Source of the DNA: JASFQI01 sp050115555 | GTDB taxonomy: Bacteria; Desulfobacterota; DSM-4660; Desulfatiglandales; HGW-15 | Reading direction: 5' to 3' | Assembly: GCA_050115555.1 (NCBI GenBank) | Contig: JASFQI010000274.1 | Location: 1 to 6,778, forward strand | DNA length: 6,778 nucleotides | Position numbers and translations under genes: made by a program | Part shown: positions 5,349 to 6,778 of the stretch, in pieces | Layout of the letters: each line of letters opens with the position of its first letter | How positions within the stretch are numbered: position 1 is the first letter of the stretch | The notes under the pieces: model-generated | Seen by the model: only the letters and a program-made list of their open reading frames with translations | Databases searched by the model: none | Told to the model about the DNA's origin: nothing

Positions 5349-6683
5349 ATGAGAGAGAGCCTTTTTGACGTCCTTCGGGACGAAAACCTGAATCGGATTC
5401 GGATCCACTATGACTGGCGCACGGACCGCGCCACGCTTTACACGGCCCGGGAGTGGGCCGACGATATTCAGTGGCGGGACTTCAACCGGACCTTCACCAC
5501 GTACAGCGTGCTCACCCCGAACGCGGTGTACCGCAACGACGAGGAGAGCCGGGCGCTTTTTGAGAAGCACGGCCTGTCCGAATACCTGGAGCGGGTGATC
5601 GGGCTCATGCGAAAGGGCCGGCACATGCTCCTGGAAGGGTTTTACTGGAAGAAAAAGGACATCCGTTTCATCAACAGCATTCACAGTGTGAAGCTCGGCA
5701 TCCACAACCGGAGCCAGATCGTGGTCATGGGCGGCATCCGCCGCCACGAACCGAAAGAGGCGGAGTTCGACGTCCTGATCGACGGCATGAACCTGGGTCG
5801 GGGCATGAGCTTCAAGAACGTGGCCGCACACGTGCCCTGCGGTGGGTGTAAGATCACGGTCCATGCCCCACCTGTAGATCTCGAAGACCTGGACGAGGTG
5901 GGGTTCCTGGCCTATGCGAACGACCGGACCCGGAATGCCACGGGACCGGACATGAACTACCCGGCCGAGCTGGCCGACGTGGTGCGGGAGCATTTCTCGT
6001 ATGGGTTTGCCGGGGGCACCAAGGGCCACCTCGGCCCCACGGGCCGGCCTACGGCCTGGGGGACCTACCACGCCATGAAGCAGGCGGTGCGGTTCCTGGA
6101 GGGCACGGACTCCCTGGCGGGAAAGGGGATCGCCGTACAGGGGCTCGGGGCGGTGGGTGTCCACCTGGCCGAGTACTACCTGGCCGAGGGGGCGTTTCTC
6201 GCGGTGACCGATGTGGACCCGAATGTGGTGGAAGCCTTCCGCGCGGACCATCCGGATGCGCCGATCCAGGCCGTGGACCCGGACGCCATCTACTTCGTGG
6301 ACGCCGATCTCTTTTCCCCTTGTGCCGTGGGGGGAATCCTCACGCCGGAGCGCATCCCCCGGATGCGGTTCAAGATCATTGCCGGGCCGGCCAACAATCA
6401 GCTTCGCGCGTCGAGCCAGGAGGAGGAGTACGAAATGGCCCGCCTGCTGGACCAGGCCGGGATCCTGTTCGTGCTCGACTGGTGGCAAAATATCGGCGGC
6501 GTGATGACCGGGTACGAGGAGTACACTCACATGGAGAAGGCGGACATGGAGGCCCTCATGGCGAGGATCGAGCGCATCTGCCGGGACGAGACCCGACGGC
6601 TCCTGGAGAAGGCCCGGGAGGCGGGCGTGACGCCCACGGAGATGGCCTATCGCCTCGTGGAAGAGACCATTTATGGGGAATAG
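5349..6683 (+). CDS. Glu/Leu/Phe/Val dehydrogenase family amino-acid dehydrogenase
   Basis: Cytoplasmic NAD(P)-dependent oxidative deaminase of 444 residues that converts an amino acid to its 2-oxo acid and ammonium, or the reverse. Substrate loop: MGGIRRH (127-133), GMSFKNVAAHVPCGGCK (152-168) with the two lysines K156 and K168 expected for substrate binding and catalysis, and TGPDMNYPAE with the likely catalytic Asp201. The bridge GPTGRPTAWGTYHAMKQAV (229-247) leads into the Rossmann domain: GLGAVG (265-270), acidic end of strand two TDVD (287-290), PCAVGGIL (324-331) and AGPANNQL (345-352), as in leucine dehydrogenases. A helical C-terminus follows. Leucine dehydrogenases are about 365 residues; this one has about 80 more at the N-terminus. 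The loop normally reading GGGK is CGGCK here. Substrate (Leu/Val/Phe or Glu) is unsettled, with the C-terminal half closest to leucine-type enzymes. The ATG has AAGGAG ten bases upstream. The G+C-rich codon choice differs from the gene to its left. Confidence 0.93.
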   Translation: MRESLFDVLRDENLNRIRIHYDWRTDRATLYTAREWADDIQWRDFNRTFTTYSVLTPNAVYRNDEESRALFEKHGLSEYLERVIGLMRKGRHMLLEGFYWKKKDIRFINSIHSVKLGIHNRSQIVVMGGIRRHEPKEAEFDVLIDGMNLGRGMSFKNVAAHVPCGGCKITVHAPPVDLEDLDEVGFLAYANDRTRNATGPDMNYPAELADVVREHFSYGFAGGTKGHLGPTGRPTAWGTYHAMKQAVRFLEGTDSLAGKGIAVQGLGAVGVHLAEYYLAEGAFLAVTDVDPNVVEAFRADHPDAPIQAVDPDAIYFVDADLFSPCAVGGILTPERIPRMRFKIIAGPANNQLRASSQEEEYEMARLLDQAGILFVLDWWQNIGGVMTGYEEYTHMEKADMEALMARIERICRDETRRLLEKAREAGVTPTEMAYRLVEETIYGE

Positions 6684-6736
6684 GGCCGTAGCTCGCTGCT
6701 CGGGGTTCACGTCTCGGGGGTGCAGATAAAGAAGGC

Positions 6737-6742
6737 AGGAGG
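6737..6742 (+). promoter_or_regulatory. Strong ribosome binding site for the last, partial gene
   Basis: AGGAGG seven bases before the ATG at 6750, followed by an overlapping GGAG. This near-perfect Shine-Dalgarno sequence supports the start of a new gene only 66 bases after the dehydrogenase stop. Confidence 0.75.
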
Positions 6743-6749
6743 AGAGCGC

Positions 6750-6778
6750 ATGGCGTGGGAGACGATCGAGTACGAGGT
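6750..6778 (+). CDS. Start of an unidentified gene (possible enoyl-CoA hydratase), cut by window edge
   Basis: Only nine full codons are visible, MAWETIEYE, and the window then ends. The strong AGGAGG site supports the start. The short sequence resembles the opening of enoyl-CoA hydratase/isomerase proteins (YETIxYE-type starts before the first strand), which would suit a branched-chain amino-acid catabolic operon with the dehydrogenase. That reading rests on too few residues to be more than a suggestion. No terminator is seen between the two genes, so co-transcription is likely. Confidence 0.6.

Noticed and set aside
5340..6710. A 456-codon open frame on the minus strand opposite the dehydrogenase gene
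   Set aside because: It is a shadow of G+C-rich codon bias: the product is a low-complexity run of H, R, P, V and G with no recognisable domain, while the plus-strand frame has clear family motifs.
1..6778. CRISPR arrays, insertion sequences, tRNA or rRNA genes, att sites
   Set aside because: No spaced direct repeats, transposase motifs, cloverleaf-like or rRNA-like stretches were seen on either strand.

Overview
The window looks like chromosomal DNA from a Gram-negative bacterium. The periplasmic adaptor and MacB-type permease imply an inner membrane plus an outer envelope to cross. An anaerobic deltaproteobacterium (Desulfobacterota) is my best guess, from gene order and protein style; nothing in the window proves it. 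No rRNA, tRNA, CRISPR array, insertion sequence or origin was found.

Left half, minus strand (about 3600 down to 1): one tight operon reading marR-type regulator, MacA/HlyD-type adaptor, MacB/LolD-type ATPase, MacB-type permease (cut by the window edge). The regulator and adaptor overlap by 4 bases (ATGA), adaptor and ATPase are 12 bases apart, and the permease ATG directly follows the ATPase stop. Two TAGTTGG-type inverted repeats and a TTGACA-type -35 lie just upstream of the regulator, so the operon is probably autorepressed and induced by a small ligand. Together the genes would form a tripartite export pump for a hydrophobic compound, drug, peptide or lipid. No TolC-like outer-membrane gene is visible, though one could lie beyond position 1. 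The adaptor carries an insertion of about 110 residues with two LTxxQ-like motifs resembling Spy/CpxP periplasmic proteins, which is the most unusual thing in the window.

Middle, plus strand (4059-4940): an A+T-richer gene for an exported protein with a transglutaminase/papain-like Cys...His...Asn pattern, with a strong GC hairpin just before its ribosome binding site. About 450 bases with no convincing gene separate it from the marR operon. Downstream, on the minus strand, lies a broken glyoxalase/VOC-family gene: its first ~15 codons are fused to its last ~40 with the middle deleted, plus a one-base frameshift.

Right end, plus strand (5349-6778): a G+C-rich amino-acid dehydrogenase of the Glu/Leu/Phe/Val family with a long N-terminal region and an unusual CGGCK active-site loop. 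The first codons of another gene follow, with a strong ribosome binding site, so the two may form a catabolic operon for amino acids.
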